DNA from: Aquilaria yunnanensis
Taxonomy: Eukaryota; Streptophyta; Magnoliopsida; Malvales; Thymelaeaceae
Reading direction: 5' to 3'
DNA length: 64,000 nucleotides
Assembly: GCA_039654915.1 (NCBI GenBank)
Contig: CM077593.1
Span: 77,790,501 to 77,854,500 of the forward strand
Of the stretch, positions 11,013 to 21,794 are shown in pieces (positions within the stretch are counted from its first letter, which is position 1; every line of letters begins with the position of its first letter). The notes below the pieces were generated by a model. The model saw only the letters and a list, made by a program, of their open reading frames with translations. It was not told the origin of the DNA and did not search any database. Position numbers and translations under genes: made by a program.

Positions 11013-13483
11013 CTATTGCTTGTCTTGCCCATCTTCGGGGTCTTCAGCATCCTCGGCGTGATCATCTTTGGCATCATCTTCCTCATCTTTGCCACCATCG
11101 TCAGCTGAAGGAGGAAGAATGGGGAGGTTGAGAAACTCAATACTCAACCATGCCGAGGATGGCCCCTCAGGAATATCAATCACTCGCTGAAAGGAGAGGT
11201 CCAGCTCAGGATACTGGGAAAGGACTTGATGGCGAGTGAAGCAGAAGCCGTCTTGAAATGAGGACTTAGTCACCTCATCTGATTTAGCCTTCTTCACCTT
11301 CAAGTCCTCCAGTTATTTGTTTAGGACCTTGACCTTCTTCTCCAGTTTCTTTTTCTTCTTCTTATTTTCCTTCACCCGATCGATCTCGGCTATGAATTCA
11401 GCATTGAGCCCCAATGCCTTTATGAGATTGGCAATGGCATCTTCCTTCTTCTTCTGAAAGGCTTCTTTTGCCAAATTTAGTGCCACCACCCTCACGCGAA
11501 GGTCTGCCACTTTGGAAGAATAATCCTCCATTAGTTCCCTTTGGCCCTTCAGCACCTCTTGTCAAAGACTGGCCAGGTTTTCCTTGGCGATCTTGTTCAG
11601 CTCGCCCTACTTGACGACTGAGCTTGCAAACAGTTCCTTGGCCTTGGCCAAGTTCTCCTCTAATTGACTCTGAATAGAGGACTGTTTGGCTGCCTAAGCC
11701 CAAAATTACCCTCCATACGCAAACAACTGTAAAAAAGGAAAGAAGGGGAAGGAGTCAGAATGTAGATCACCAGCAATAAGAGACACAAAATTTTTCTAAG
11801 TCCTAAAGGGCTAAGGTTTACCTGGGCAGGATGCTCAGTCATCCTTGAGGCGAGGACCTACTCATTTGGGCATTTCTTCATTAGAGATTGGAAGGTAGCA
11901 TTAGTCATAATGCCCATCGCCATCTGAGGCGCAATCTTCTGACTATCCTCAGAGAACAAGTCAATGTCCTCCGTGAAGGTCCAAAAGGGCTCCTTCAGGA
12001 CCTTGTCCTTTAGGATTTTTGAATCCTGAAGGGCCTTCTTCTGAGCATGCTCCGCCATCCACTAAGCCTGTGCTCGCTCACCTGCAAAATCACGCTAAAG
12101 TTCAATTATAACATTATCCATTAGCCATTTATCTACAAGGTCTAAAATACCAAAAAATCCCAAACCCATAGATGAATGGCTAAGGGAGAAACCTTGTTCG
12201 AGTTTGGGGCTCTCTTTGTCAGCCTTACTGATGTTCAACACTTCGACGGGGATGTCCTTGCACTTACTTCTTTAGTGCTCCTGAGCCTCTTGGGCAAACA
12301 TCTCCCCTAGCGAAGTGCCCAATGCCTTGATAGCAACATTAGGACTTAGAGGGATAGAATAGATGGCTAGCCTCGAAGAAAATTTAGCATGCGCAGGAGT
12401 TTGGTCAAGCACCTCCACTTGACCTTCGGGTGGAGGTGGAAGGGAGTCCTTCATACTTTTCTTAGACTTCAGGGCCGAGGATGGCCCGGCTGGCACCTTC
12501 TTCCTCTTGGCTGGCTTCTTCTTCTATTGCTCCCTTTTCTCAGCCTAACTAAGGAAGAGACTCTTGCAGAAGGCCGTCGATTTATTGCCCATGTCTGCAG
12601 AAAGAAGAACATCAGTGTAAGTATGGAAAAGTTAAAGAAAGGAAAATGCGAAAAAAGCTTACTCTCCAATAGTATCGAGTGCGTGAGTTCACCCCGAAGG
12701 AGCATGACCAACCACGATTTCTTTCCATCCATGGCCGGTTTCAGCATGTTTAAGTCAGTAAGGTGCTATTTGATAACCCCTAGTTCCCGAAGTAGTTCTT
12801 CGGTCATGAAGCTCCACTTAATGGGGAAGAGGTAGAGAGAGCGTGGAGTAACCTCGGCATCCAGTCCGTAATAGCCTGAATACGGCTATGGAACTCCTCA
12901 AATTGGCCCTCCAGCTCTAAAGTTAATAGCTTCCTTGGGTCTACTTCGTCAATGGCTAAGGTACCTGAAGCCCATTGAGCAGGAAGATCTACCCACTCCT
13001 TATCATTTTTCATGAAGAAGTACTTCTTCTGCTAACCTCGCCAACTATCTTTTGTCCTGAATGTAAAAGTAAACTTCTTGCTCCTGGCTCCCTGAGGGAG
13101 TAAGAAGTAGAATCCACTCTTCGAGATGGGAAGGAGTTTGTAATATTGCATGAAAAAGATGAAGTGGGGATCTATTTTAAAGACCCACACATGCAAAGGA
13201 AGGTGTTAAAATAAGAGTAGGAGCTCGGGGTAAGTTGGTTGACCGCTATGCCATGAAATTGGCAGAAGTCACAAACCATCTTTGCTCTAAAGACAGTAAC
13301 CTTGTCATGATGAGGAAGGTAGCTCGGCACAGCAGGTTTGGGAAGACGGGTGATGGTGTACGAGGGAAGGAAAAATTTGGCTAACCACTTCTTCAGCTTT
13401 TCTGAAGTGGCGTAGGTCAGGTGAAAGTTGAGAGAAAGCCAACTCTCGGGAACGGGTTTTGCTAAGGCTTGCTTAGAAGACAT
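11013..13483 (-). pseudogene. Antisense gene of Tat-A, four exons, decayed
   Basis: Lies opposite to pol. Reading right to left, ATG at 13483 starts an N-terminal domain (PESWLSLNFH, KKWLAKFFLPSY, MVCDFCQFHGIAVNQL) matching the Tat-B gene at 16060-19891. Comparing the two copies places introns at 12662-12595, 12228-12082 and about 11820-11727, each with GT and AG ends. The exon after the last intron encodes a lysine/glutamate-rich coiled coil (11555-11313). The end carries the shared motif FQDGF..RHQVL and an acidic tail. Frameshifts near 13172 and stops near 12060 and 11315 make it a pseudogene. The function is unknown; the N-terminus resembles proteins annotated as 'putative gypsy type transposon' (Pfam PF04195, from memory, not searched). 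Confidence 0.85.
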
Positions 13484-14145
13484 ATTTGGGGTTGAAGGTA
13501 CTAACCTCAGATAGATGAGATGAAAAAGAAAAGAAAAAGGAGGAAGAAGAACTACTTTAGAAACAAACCCACTTAGTTTGGGAAGAAAGGAGATCTGGAG
13601 AATGCCGCAAAAGTTGCCGGAAATCACTCCGCTGCTAGCATCGCTGTGAGAGAAAGCTAGAAAGTGAGAGGAAATTTGAGAGCAAGGGAAATAAAAGTAG
13701 AAGAGTGAGGAAACCCCTGAGGCCAAAGGCCTTATATAGACCGAAGGAGGTAGGTGAAGCATCACCATAATGACCCTTTCACAAGCAAAGGGACGTAACC
13801 GACATAACATACGTGATTGGTCACCACTAACTCGATGACACATGTCACATGATGCAAAAATTGAGGGCATGCCTGCTAACACTAGCAGGCCTAGACTGCC
13901 TAGCCCAAAGTGACGTGATGGCCCAGTCAGATAGGAATGGTTCACTGACAGAAGGCAGGAATATTAAACATTGAAGAAATTATGCCCCCTTAACTTTGAA
14001 AATGCGACTTCAGCTGTATGACATGAAAAAGCTCCTTTGGTTCTAAAGGTGTGACCTCACAGAAAGAATAAGATGCTAGCCCGGAACAACGTCCTTCTCA
14101 ATGGCACAAAACTTAGTGTTAAGACCTTCAGAGAATGCCGAGAAT
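13484..14145 (-). promoter_or_regulatory. Upstream region and TATA box of the Tat-A antisense gene
   Basis: No coding region in 660 bases. On the minus strand a TATA box (tatataag) lies at 13738-13731, about 255 bases before the ATG at 13483. The Tat-B gene has a TATA box at the matching distance (250 bases). The minus strand is open without stops from 13945 into the gene, but the first ~154 codons of that frame have no counterpart in Tat-B and are read as 5' untranslated sequence. Tat-B begins after 14150; 14146-14150 (acaac) is its target duplication. Confidence 0.65.
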
Positions 14146-14150
14146 ACAAC

Positions 14151-15122
14151 TGATGCCCCAAGGCATCTTCGTTTGCTGTCATGTTGACAGGTGGAGAGAC
14201 TTCCTGGGGAGGCGAGTGCCTGGAGCTCAGGTTTCCCAGCTGAGTGCGCCTGAAAAGCTCAAAGAAGAGGTTAGGAGGTCCCCGGTTTGCTTTTCCGGGG
14301 AGGACCCTCCGACGCCCAAGTCAGTTTTCTGAGTGAAGGTGGAGGAAGAACACTAAGGGATCAAGTGTCTTGCCTGTTTTGTGTTTTCTCAGAGAGAGGA
14401 AAATGCCCCCATCCTTTGCCCAGTCCCATTTCCTAGTATTTATAGGAGTAGCTGGTCCGTTCAGATCATGACACGTGTTCGGTCGGATTTGATCTGTCTC
14501 TTTGGACCTAGGGGACAGGCAGCCGTTTGCAGCCTCTTTTAGCCCTGGACCCGGACGGGTTGTGTCAAGACTGGGGCGGCTGCGGCGTGTCATTTCGCCG
14601 TTCAGATGTGATGTGTAGGGTTTGTGGGCGACATGTCAGAGGCTCCTTAAATGCTCATACCATACTCCCGAGGTCCCCTGGGCGAGGTCGCCCTTCGGTG
14701 CGTGCACCCTCTTCGGATTCTATCCGTCCTTCGGTGCGAGCACCTCCTTCGGGATCTATCCCATAATTCTGGGAGCGCCCTTGATGAACACCTTCTTCGG
14801 GACTCACATCCATAGTTCGGGGATTCCCTTGTTCAGGTGTTTCTTCTTCGGGGAAGACCTCTTTGGGGCCTCTTCCTTCGGGGAGATTCTCCCTTGCTTC
14901 CGGGAGATGGCTCTCTTACCCGAAGACGGTCAGTTTAGCCCCTCGATGGAGACGGTGTTGTCCTCGGAATTCCTGACGAGCTACCGAAGTCTCGAGCTCA
15001 TAGTGTTTGACTTCGCACCTTCCGAGGTCAGTAAAAAGATCCTCTCTTGGGTGACGTCAGACTCCTCGGCCAATATTCTGGCACGAAGTTACCACTGAGG
15101 AGGCGTTAGCCTTTGGCTATCA
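14151..15122 (-). repeat. Tat-B 3' LTR (972 bp)
   Basis: Same length and termini as the copy at 25595-26566. The minus-strand TATA box is the complement of tatttata at 14437-14444. Its outer edge abuts target copy acaac at 14146-14150. Its inner edge (15122) is followed by a purine tract on the minus strand. Confidence 0.96.
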
Positions 15123-15137
15123 TAGGCCCCCCTCCGA
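15123..15137 (-). other. Tat-B polypurine tract
   Basis: On the minus strand the bases next to the 3' LTR read ttcggaggggggccta, the expected plus-strand primer. Its position confirms the minus-strand orientation of Tat-B. Confidence 0.85.
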
Positions 15138-15809
15138 AAAGCCGAAGTGAGAAACTTCGGTTCACCGGTTTTCGGGTCCTGTGGTTGTGATATCGCGCCG
15201 AAGACGCCTTCTTCTGCCTGAAGCGATGGGCAGTCCTTTTTGCGTCCTCGAGGCGCGAGAAGATAGGCTGTCCGTGTGCGGAAGATACACCTTCTGCCCG
15301 AAGTCACAGGCTATCTCTTGGTATCTTCGTGGCGAGGGGAAATAGGATAACCTTGTACCGAAGATAGACCTTTTGCCCGAAAATCACGGGCTCTTCGGCC
15401 TTGGTCCGTTCTTTGGTGCCTTCGAGGCGGAGCCTGTGCCGAAGATACACCTCTTGCCCGAAGGTCATGGGCTGTTCGGTCATAGCCTGTCTCTTGGCGT
15501 TCTCAAGGTGGCCTGCTCTTTGTTTCTGTAGGTCTGTTTGGCCAAGCGTGTCAGTCTGAGCGGTGCGCCCCAGTTTTCTAGGGATATCAGAAGACGTGTC
15601 CCAATCAGGGGACGTGTCCCGGATTTCAAGGGACGCTTGGAGGACGTGGGCCCCATTTTTACGCAGCGGTTGACACGTGGCGCTTTTCCATTGGAGGAGA
15701 GTCGCGTCTGATACAGAGGGCGCGCCTTTTCAGGTGCGGAGAGCAGTTGCGGCGACGGTTCGCCTCCAAAGGGCACTTATGATGATGTTTCGGTTACCCA
15801 CTTCTGACA
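15138..15809. other. Tat-B region upstream of its antisense gene
   Basis: GC-rich sequence without a convincing coding region on either strand. Its left half is built from the ~80-bp tandem repeat described separately. The right half (15520-15809) leads to the TATA box of the antisense gene. Confidence 0.6.
15195..15515. repeat. Tandem repeat, 4 x about 80 bp (Tat-B, 5' of antisense gene)
   Basis: The core ccgaagatacacctt..tgcccgaag recurs at 15195, 15275, 15355 and 15436, a very regular spacing of 80-81 bases. Copies are diverged, the first most. It lies just upstream of the antisense gene's promoter. Confidence 0.8.
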
Positions 15810-15817
15810 TATAAATA
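15810..15817 (+). promoter_or_regulatory. TATA box of the Tat-B antisense gene
   Basis: The motif tataaata lies 250 bases upstream of the ATG at 16060 on the plus strand. It is followed by a pyrimidine-rich stretch (15830-15890), as usual around plant transcription starts. The Tat-A copy has a TATA box at the equivalent distance. Confidence 0.65.
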
Positions 15818-16899
15818 GCCCATTCCATCATAAGTTCCTTTCACTTTTTTCTCTGCTTTGCCTCTGTTCTTTCATTTTTTCTTGCTTTCTGTGGCGGAGC
15901 TTCCGTAATCAGAGCCTTTTTCCAGCCAACTTTCACGACGGCGTCCTCAGATTTTGGCAAATCTTTCGGTGGGTTTTTGTTTGCCAGCGCGTTTTGATCC
16001 CTGTGTTCTTCTGAGTTTTTCTCTGGAAACTGTTTTGTTCCGTTTTCAAACTCATTTTTATGTCGAAAATGCCCATTCCTGAGAGCTGGCTGCCTCTTTT
16101 AGCCCATCCTTGCTGCACCACCCCTGAGAAGTTAGAGAGGTGGAAGAAAAAATTCTTTCTTCCCTCTTACGCCGTTACCAGGCTGCCTCGTTCTAGCCAT
16201 TATGCATTTTCAAACCATAGAAAGGAGGTTACCGTTTTCCGAGCCCAACTGAAGGCCGGTCTTCGGTATCCCCCCCGAAGATGGTGTGCGAGTTCTGCCA
16301 ATTTCATGGTATTGCGGTGAACCAGCTTCCCCCGAACTCGTACTGCTATTTTAATGCCTTCCTGTGCATGTGTGGCGTCTTCGGGATAGAACCCCATTTC
16401 AGGATTTTTATGCAGTACTACAAGCTCTCTGTGGTCCCGAAGGGTGGCTTCTATTTCATGCTACCTCGGGGGTCCGGGAGCAAGAAATTCATGTTCACCT
16501 TCGCCACTAAGGATAGCTGGCGGGGGTGGCAACAGAAGTTCTTCTTCATGAAGAAGGCTGAGGCCTGGTCGTACGTTCCGACCGAATGGGCTCAGGGCAT
16601 ACTGGATGCGGACATTGCTAATCCGAGGATGCTGCTGACCCCAGAGTTGGCTCCCGGGTTCGTGGATTTCGACGCCCGCATTCGGGCTGTTTCTGACTGG
16701 GATCCCGAGGTCTCTCCGCGCGCCCTTTACCCTTTTCCAATCAACTGGAAGTTGATGACCGAAGAGGTCCTTCGGGAACTAAAGGTGGTAAAGGAGCACG
16801 AGACTGACCTCGGGATGCCAGCTCCTGCCATCGCCGGGAAGGATTCCTGGTTGGTCAAGCTTCTTAAGGAGGAGATTTCTTTTGAGACGCTTGCCGAAA

Positions 16900-16967
16900 G
16901 TGAGTTATCTTCTACTCCTTTGCTGCTTTTTCCTCGGACTTACGCTGATGTTTCTCTCGTGTTTCAG
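16900..16967 (+). other. Intron 1 of the Tat-B antisense gene
   Basis: Donor gtgagt at 16900, pyrimidine-rich interior, acceptor tttcag ending at 16967; 68 bp. The matching Tat-A intron (12662-12595, minus strand) is also 68 bp. Splicing joins a phase-1 codon and keeps the frame. Confidence 0.85.
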
Positions 16968-17045
16968 AGATGGGCGACGACACTGCCGCCTATTACAAGT
17001 CCCTCTTCTCCGGCCAAGGGGAGAAGGACGATCAGACGAAGAAGG

Positions 17046-18461
17046 TGTTAGTGTTGTGCCCAAAAAGCCAATCATGAGATGATTGTATTTTAGCAAATTG
17101 AGTCATGATATTTTATTGAGGCATTAATCCAGCAATTTTGTTTGTTGTTTTGTTTTTGCGTAACGTAATAAACATAATTGTAACCCTATAATAATGATAT
17201 TCTTAAATGTCCCTAGTATAGTATTATTGTGGAGCGGGTTGCAATAATACATAATAACTAGCATATGTGGAGACTAATATGAGATATGTAGTCTACATAT
17301 GGGTACAAGTTGGAGAACTTGTGTACTGGACCGACCCACCATGAGAACACTTCATGGATCGTTATATGAGTGTCATAAGTGATTCTCATAGTGATCATGG
17401 TATATGTAGTCCTTCGACCTAAGATCATCAAGGTTCCCTACATGTGAGTCACATACTTTGATACTTTCCTTTGTTGCTCGTAACTGAGTGAACTTGAAGG
17501 AGGTCATTGGGTATGTCACATATCATGCGGAGGGATTTGTATGATCAAGATGGGATTTGTCCCTCCTATGTAACAGGAGTGATATCTTTGGGCCCCTTGA
17601 TAGAGTGAGACTTAGAAAATGCATGGCCATGCTCCGATGAGTTGATATATGATATCAATGTCATCAGTTTAAGTTAGTCTACTCGGTAATCAAGAAACCA
17701 AAGATTGGGCTATACGAGAGTGACACATTCCATGTCTCGTGCTTAGTCTTGATATCTTGGACAAAGGGACAATGGCATATATCGGTGATGATCATAAAGG
17801 TTTAGTCGATTCACCGACAATCTTGTCACTTGGGTAGCAATGATGTGTTGCTAGACACCGCTCATTGCTTATGATCATAAATGTGATTTATGATCATTGC
17901 CAACATGGCAAGAGCCTATTGGGTCGCACACGTAGAGCTATTTGGATCATTAGAGTGCATGGGCTAATTATTTGGGTTATGGTTTCACTTTAATTTCGTA
18001 TTAATAATGGGCCAAGGAGTTGAGCCATTATTAAGCCCAAAATTAAATCCTAATTGGATTAGGGCTTTGAAACCCATTAGGCCTGGAAGTTGAGTCTCAC
18101 TATAAATACAACTTGTAAGTGAGAAATTCGCAGGTCTCCTTGCCCTAGCCTCCCAAAAGGACAGCCGCACTCTTCTCTTGCAATTCCTTGGAGGACGTAA
18201 GCTAGCACTGCGAGCGCAAGAGAAACGCATCTGCCGGGACGTGGTGGAAGCGTGGTGATCCCGAGAGGCTCGTGTGGATACCATAGAGAGCCTGAACACG
18301 TCAACTGTTCAGGTTTTGTGATTCGACTCTACAGTTGAGTGAGAGATCTCAACCGAAAATTAGGTATGAAATTTTCGAACACCCGGTTTACCCCGTTTCA
18401 CTTGGATCCTGGAGGGTTTCGGTTAAATTCCGCTGTGCTGTTTGGCTCCCGAAACCCAACA
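17046..18461 (+). mobile_element. Solo copia LTR with target duplication
   Basis: A 1,416-bp LTR from tgttagtgttg to aaacccaaca, the same family as 4919-6330. It is flanked by the exact repeat gaagg at 17041-17045 and 18462-18466. No internal region is present, so it is the product of recombination between the two LTRs of a former full element. It carries a TATA box at 18101-18108. It lies in exon 2 of the Tat-B antisense gene; removing it with one gaagg copy gives a continuous reading frame. Confidence 0.97.
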
Positions 18462-18775
18462 GAAGGCGGCTTCCCGAAGGCGGAAGTCTACTGGCGCGGG
18501 TCCTCCGGGAAAACGGGCAAAGAGAGCTGCTCAGGTTCCTCTAGAAGAAATTTTCGAGGAGACTGCCGAGGAGCCTGGGACAGCCGAAATTCCGACGCCT
18601 GAGGCTGCTGCTTCCGAGGTCCCTCAACCCGACGTCCTTCCTCAAAGTCCTACTGCGTCGCAGGCCCTCCTTGATGTAGTGGTAGAAGTACCTTCTGCCG
18701 AGGAGCGGCGCAAGCAGAAGGGCAGGGGCACTTCGGCCGAGGAGGCCGAGGACGTTGTTGTCGAGGTCCTGCCAG

Positions 18776-18859
18776 GTTTGTTTCCAGGCAAAGTGTTTTT
18801 CCTTTGTTTTTTCTGGAATGGCCTTCGTTTCTGACCTGCTTCTCTTTTTCGCCCTGCAG
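18776..18859 (+). other. Intron 2 of the Tat-B antisense gene
   Basis: Donor gtttgt at 18776, T-rich interior, acceptor ccctgcag ending at 18859; 84 bp. The frame is restored exactly across the junction. Tat-A has a longer intron (147 bp) at the same place. Confidence 0.82.
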
Positions 18860-19119
18860 GGGAGCTACTTACCCCGAACTGGGCTTCTGAACACGCGGAG
18901 GCGAGGGCCCGCCGTGATGCCAAAGTCCCGCAAGGGAAGATACTGAAGGAGCCTTTCTGGACATTCACGGAGGACATGAACTTGTACTCCGGGGACTGTC
19001 CTGAAATGGCCAAGCAGATTGCGAAGGGGGTGCTCACCGACGCCTCCTTCAAGGCCATAGCGGCGGCGCATCCGGAGGATAACACCCTCGCTGCGAAGAT
19101 CACCGAGCATGCTGCTCAG

Positions 19120-19201
19120 GTATATCCTTCACAGCTCTTCTCCTTCAATTTTATCCTAAGTGTTTGGCTCTTACTGACCTTGCGTTTGATCTTCTTTGCA
19201 G
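19120..19201 (+). other. Intron 3 of the Tat-B antisense gene
   Basis: Donor gtatat at 19120 after codon CAG, acceptor tttgcag ending at 19201; 82 bp. It falls between codons. The Tat-A copy shows CAG/gtaaac and a tttacag acceptor at the same point. Confidence 0.85.
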
Positions 19202-19891
19202 CTGCTGGGGTATGCCGGCTTTCTCCGAGTTCGGGTAGCCAAGCAGACGGCGTTCCGAGCTTCGGCCTTAGAAGCCCTAGGAAAGGCGAAAGCGACGTGC
19301 TCGGAATTGACCGCCAAGAACCAGCAGCTGGCAAATGCTGCGAAGGAGGAAGCTGCCATCATTCGGGAGGGATTCCGAAAGGAGAAGGAATTCTTGATGG
19401 CGGACTCTTCCCGGAAGATTGCCGACCTCCGTAATGACGTGGCGGGGCTGCTTGCTGCAAACCAAGACCTTCTTCAAGACAAGGCAAGAAAAGAGAATAT
19501 CATAGTCACGCTCCTGTCTGAGAAGAAAGCCCTTCAAGCCGAGGTCCAGTCTTTAAAGAAGGTGCCGAAAGGGGAGGAGCGGATAAAGGTGCTGGAAGAG
19601 GAGGTCGAGGATCTGAAGGACGAGCTCGACGACCTTGAGCTTAAGAAGAACAAGTCTGATCAAATGAACAAGGTCGCGTTTCAGGACGGCTTCTGTCTCG
19701 CTCGGCACCAAGTTCTCCAGAGGTTCCCAGGTTTGGACGTCTATTTTCTAGAGGGTCTAAATATTCCTGGGGGACCTCGGTGGAAATGGTCCAAGATCGA
19801 ACATCTGAAGCTTCCTCCTTCAATTCCAGCGCGGAAGGTGGCAGAAAAGGGTGGACAAACGAGTGGCTCTCAGGACGCCGGGAACCCTTAG

Positions 19892-20540
19892 GCTTTTTTA
19901 GGGCCCCCCCTTTTCCTTCCCTTATTCTGTACTCCTTCTTTGGGCACTTCTTTATTGTAAGGCAGCTTTGCTCTTAATGAAGATTTTTTTGGCTAAGTGT
20001 TTCTTCAAGTTTCTCTATTTCTATTTCCCCGAACACGTTCACTCAAGAGACTTCGGCAGACCTGCAATCAAAGAAACTTTTTTACCTTCCTTTGTCCCGA
20101 GTGCGTTTACTCAAGAGACATTTGGGAGATTCTGAAAAAACTTGACTAAGTCTTTTTGCAGGCTTCTGTATTTCCAATTTGTCCCGAACATGATCGCTCA
20201 AGGGACTCCGAAAAACCTTCAGTCAAATTTTTGTTTTTCCAGGTGTCCCGAGCATGTTTGCTCAAGGGACTTCGGAAAACCTTTCGAGAGATTTTTTACT
20301 TCCATTTTCCCGAGCATGTTCGCTCAAGGGAGTTCGGAGAATTATCTTTGCGTTGGGTATGGCGAGTACTTCTGCGAGATTTTTGTTTTCCATCTTTCCC
20401 GAGTGTGATGGCTCAAGGGACTTCGGAAAGTCATATCTACGCTTTATCATGGCGAGCTTCTTTGCGGGACTCTTTCTTGCACAATCTCTGTACACTTAAG
20501 TACTTTTCTCAAGGCCATTCTGTGCAATCATAACTCCTCC
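19892..20540. other. Tat-B region between antisense gene and pol
   Basis: Convergent intergenic stretch. The first ~100 bases are the T-rich 3' end of the antisense gene (a possible polyadenylation-type taatgaag near 19976). The rest is the tandem repeat 20028-20430. No coding region; the short open frames here follow the repeat. Confidence 0.65.
20028..20430. repeat. Tandem repeat, six units of 62-89 bp (Tat-B)
   Basis: The core cccgagcatgttcgctcaag, followed by ggacttcgg, recurs at 20028, 20096, 20183, 20247, 20309 and 20398. The cores are well conserved and the sequence between them varies in length. The position matches the repeat of Tat-A at 10627-10830, but the sequence is different. 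Confidence 0.85.
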
Positions 20541-21794
20541 GCTTAACCTTAAGCGTAGAAACTTTTCTCAAAGCGTCTGAATGCCGAGTGTTCTTCAATT
20601 CTACGCCTTTGGCGTCGCCAAGCTTGTACACACCTTTTCGTACTTTGGCGAGAACCGGATAGGGTCCTTCCCAGTTTGGGTGAAATACGCCATGGGGTGG
20701 CCCGCGGGGTGCGAAGTCAGCCTTTCGGAGAACGAGGTCTCCCTTCTTGACTTCTCAGTTGGGCATGATGGCCATTTTTCCGTGTTGGGCTGCAAGATCG
20801 AGATTGGTTCTTAGACCGAGGTCGTTACCACGCTCATCAGTTCACCAGTACTGGAGGTTGACCTATCTCTACTGGGATAATGGCCCCTGTTCCGAAGTCG
20901 AGTGAGAAAAGAGTCTCTCCTGCGACTTTTCGGGGGGTCGTTCGGTAACTCCATAATACACTTTGGAGTTCTGCCGGCCATTTCCCCTTGGCTTCCCCTG
21001 GTCTCTTTTTCAGGCCATCTTTTATGGTCCTGCTCGATACTTCCACCTGCCCGTTGCTTTGGGGGTGAGCTACTGGGGCGAAGTGCATTTTTACTCCGAG
21101 GTCGGTGATGAATTCTTGGAATCCTTTGCCTATGAACTGGGATCCGTTATCAGCTACCGGCGCCCTCGGTATGCTGAATCTACATACGATGTTCTTCCAT
21201 ACGAACTTCTGCACTTCTTTCGCCAAGATAGTTGCCAGTGGTTTTGCCTCTACCCAATTTGAGAAATAGCCCACTGCTACCACGCAGGATTTCACGCCTC
21301 TGAGGTCTATGCCCCAGACCGCGAAGTTACCGTTTCCAAGGATAGTCTACCGAAGTTACCGTTTCTGAGGATGTCCTCTGGATTTTTGCATGTCTCTGGC
21401 GGCAACCGCTTTTCCGGACAAATTGTCTTGCGTCCCATCTCAGGGTAGGCCAGAAGTATCCCTGGCGAAGTAACACTGCTGTGAGGGCATCAGTTCCGGT
21501 GTGTGAACCACACATGCCTTTGTGGACCTTTTCAAGGATCGTTTCAGTATCCTTTTCAGCCACGCATCTCTCCAACGGATTCGCATATCCCTGTTGGTAT
21601 AACTCTTTGCCAATCAAGGAGAATCTTCCAGGGTGTCTTCGCAGTCTTACAGCATCGCCGGGGTCTTCGGGGAGCAAATTCTCTGCGAGGTATCCTTTTA
21701 TTGGATCTTTCCACCCCGTTCCCGAGGTCATCATGCTCAGCACTGAGATGCTCGGATGGTCTAGCATCTTGGTATATGTTTTCGAATTCGCCAA
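20541..21794 (-). pseudogene. Tat-B integrase and pol C-terminus, broken
   Basis: On the minus strand the zinc-binding part (VHKGMCGSHTG) lies in 21794-21327, with its last cysteine region damaged. After a small imperfect duplication at about 21323-21380, the core keeps Asp in GIDL (~21315), Asp in ADNGSQF and Glu in NGQVEVSS. Several residues between the first Asp and the next strand are missing compared with Tat-A. The open part 21295-20837 ends in a stop. The SH3-like C-terminus (EVKKGDLVLRKADF, LGRTLSG) continues in decayed form to about 20541. Confidence 0.88.

Larger units (their letters stand above)
16060..19891 (+). pseudogene. Antisense gene of Tat-B, four exons, split by a solo LTR
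   Basis: Oriented against pol. Exon 1 (16060-16899) encodes the N-terminal domain (PESWLPLL, FFLPSYAVTRLP, VCEFCQFHGIAVNQLPP, DSWRGWQQKFFFMK). Exon 2 (16968-17045 and 18467-18775) encodes a basic then acidic linker. Exon 3 (18860-19119) contains LKEPFWTFTEDMNLYS. Exon 4 (19202-19891) encodes a long Glu/Lys/Leu coiled coil and the motif FQDGFCLARHQVL, ending in TAG. Intron phases fit throughout. Two defects: exon 1 changes frame at the 7-C run 16270-16276, and the solo copia LTR interrupts exon 2. A host-derived or regulatory protein is possible, but the function is unknown. The N-terminus resembles Pfam PF04195 (from memory). Confidence 0.85.

Noticed and set aside
15195..15515. CRISPR-like array
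   Set aside because: Plant retrotransposon context; repeats are diverged tandem units, not short identical repeats with unique spacers.
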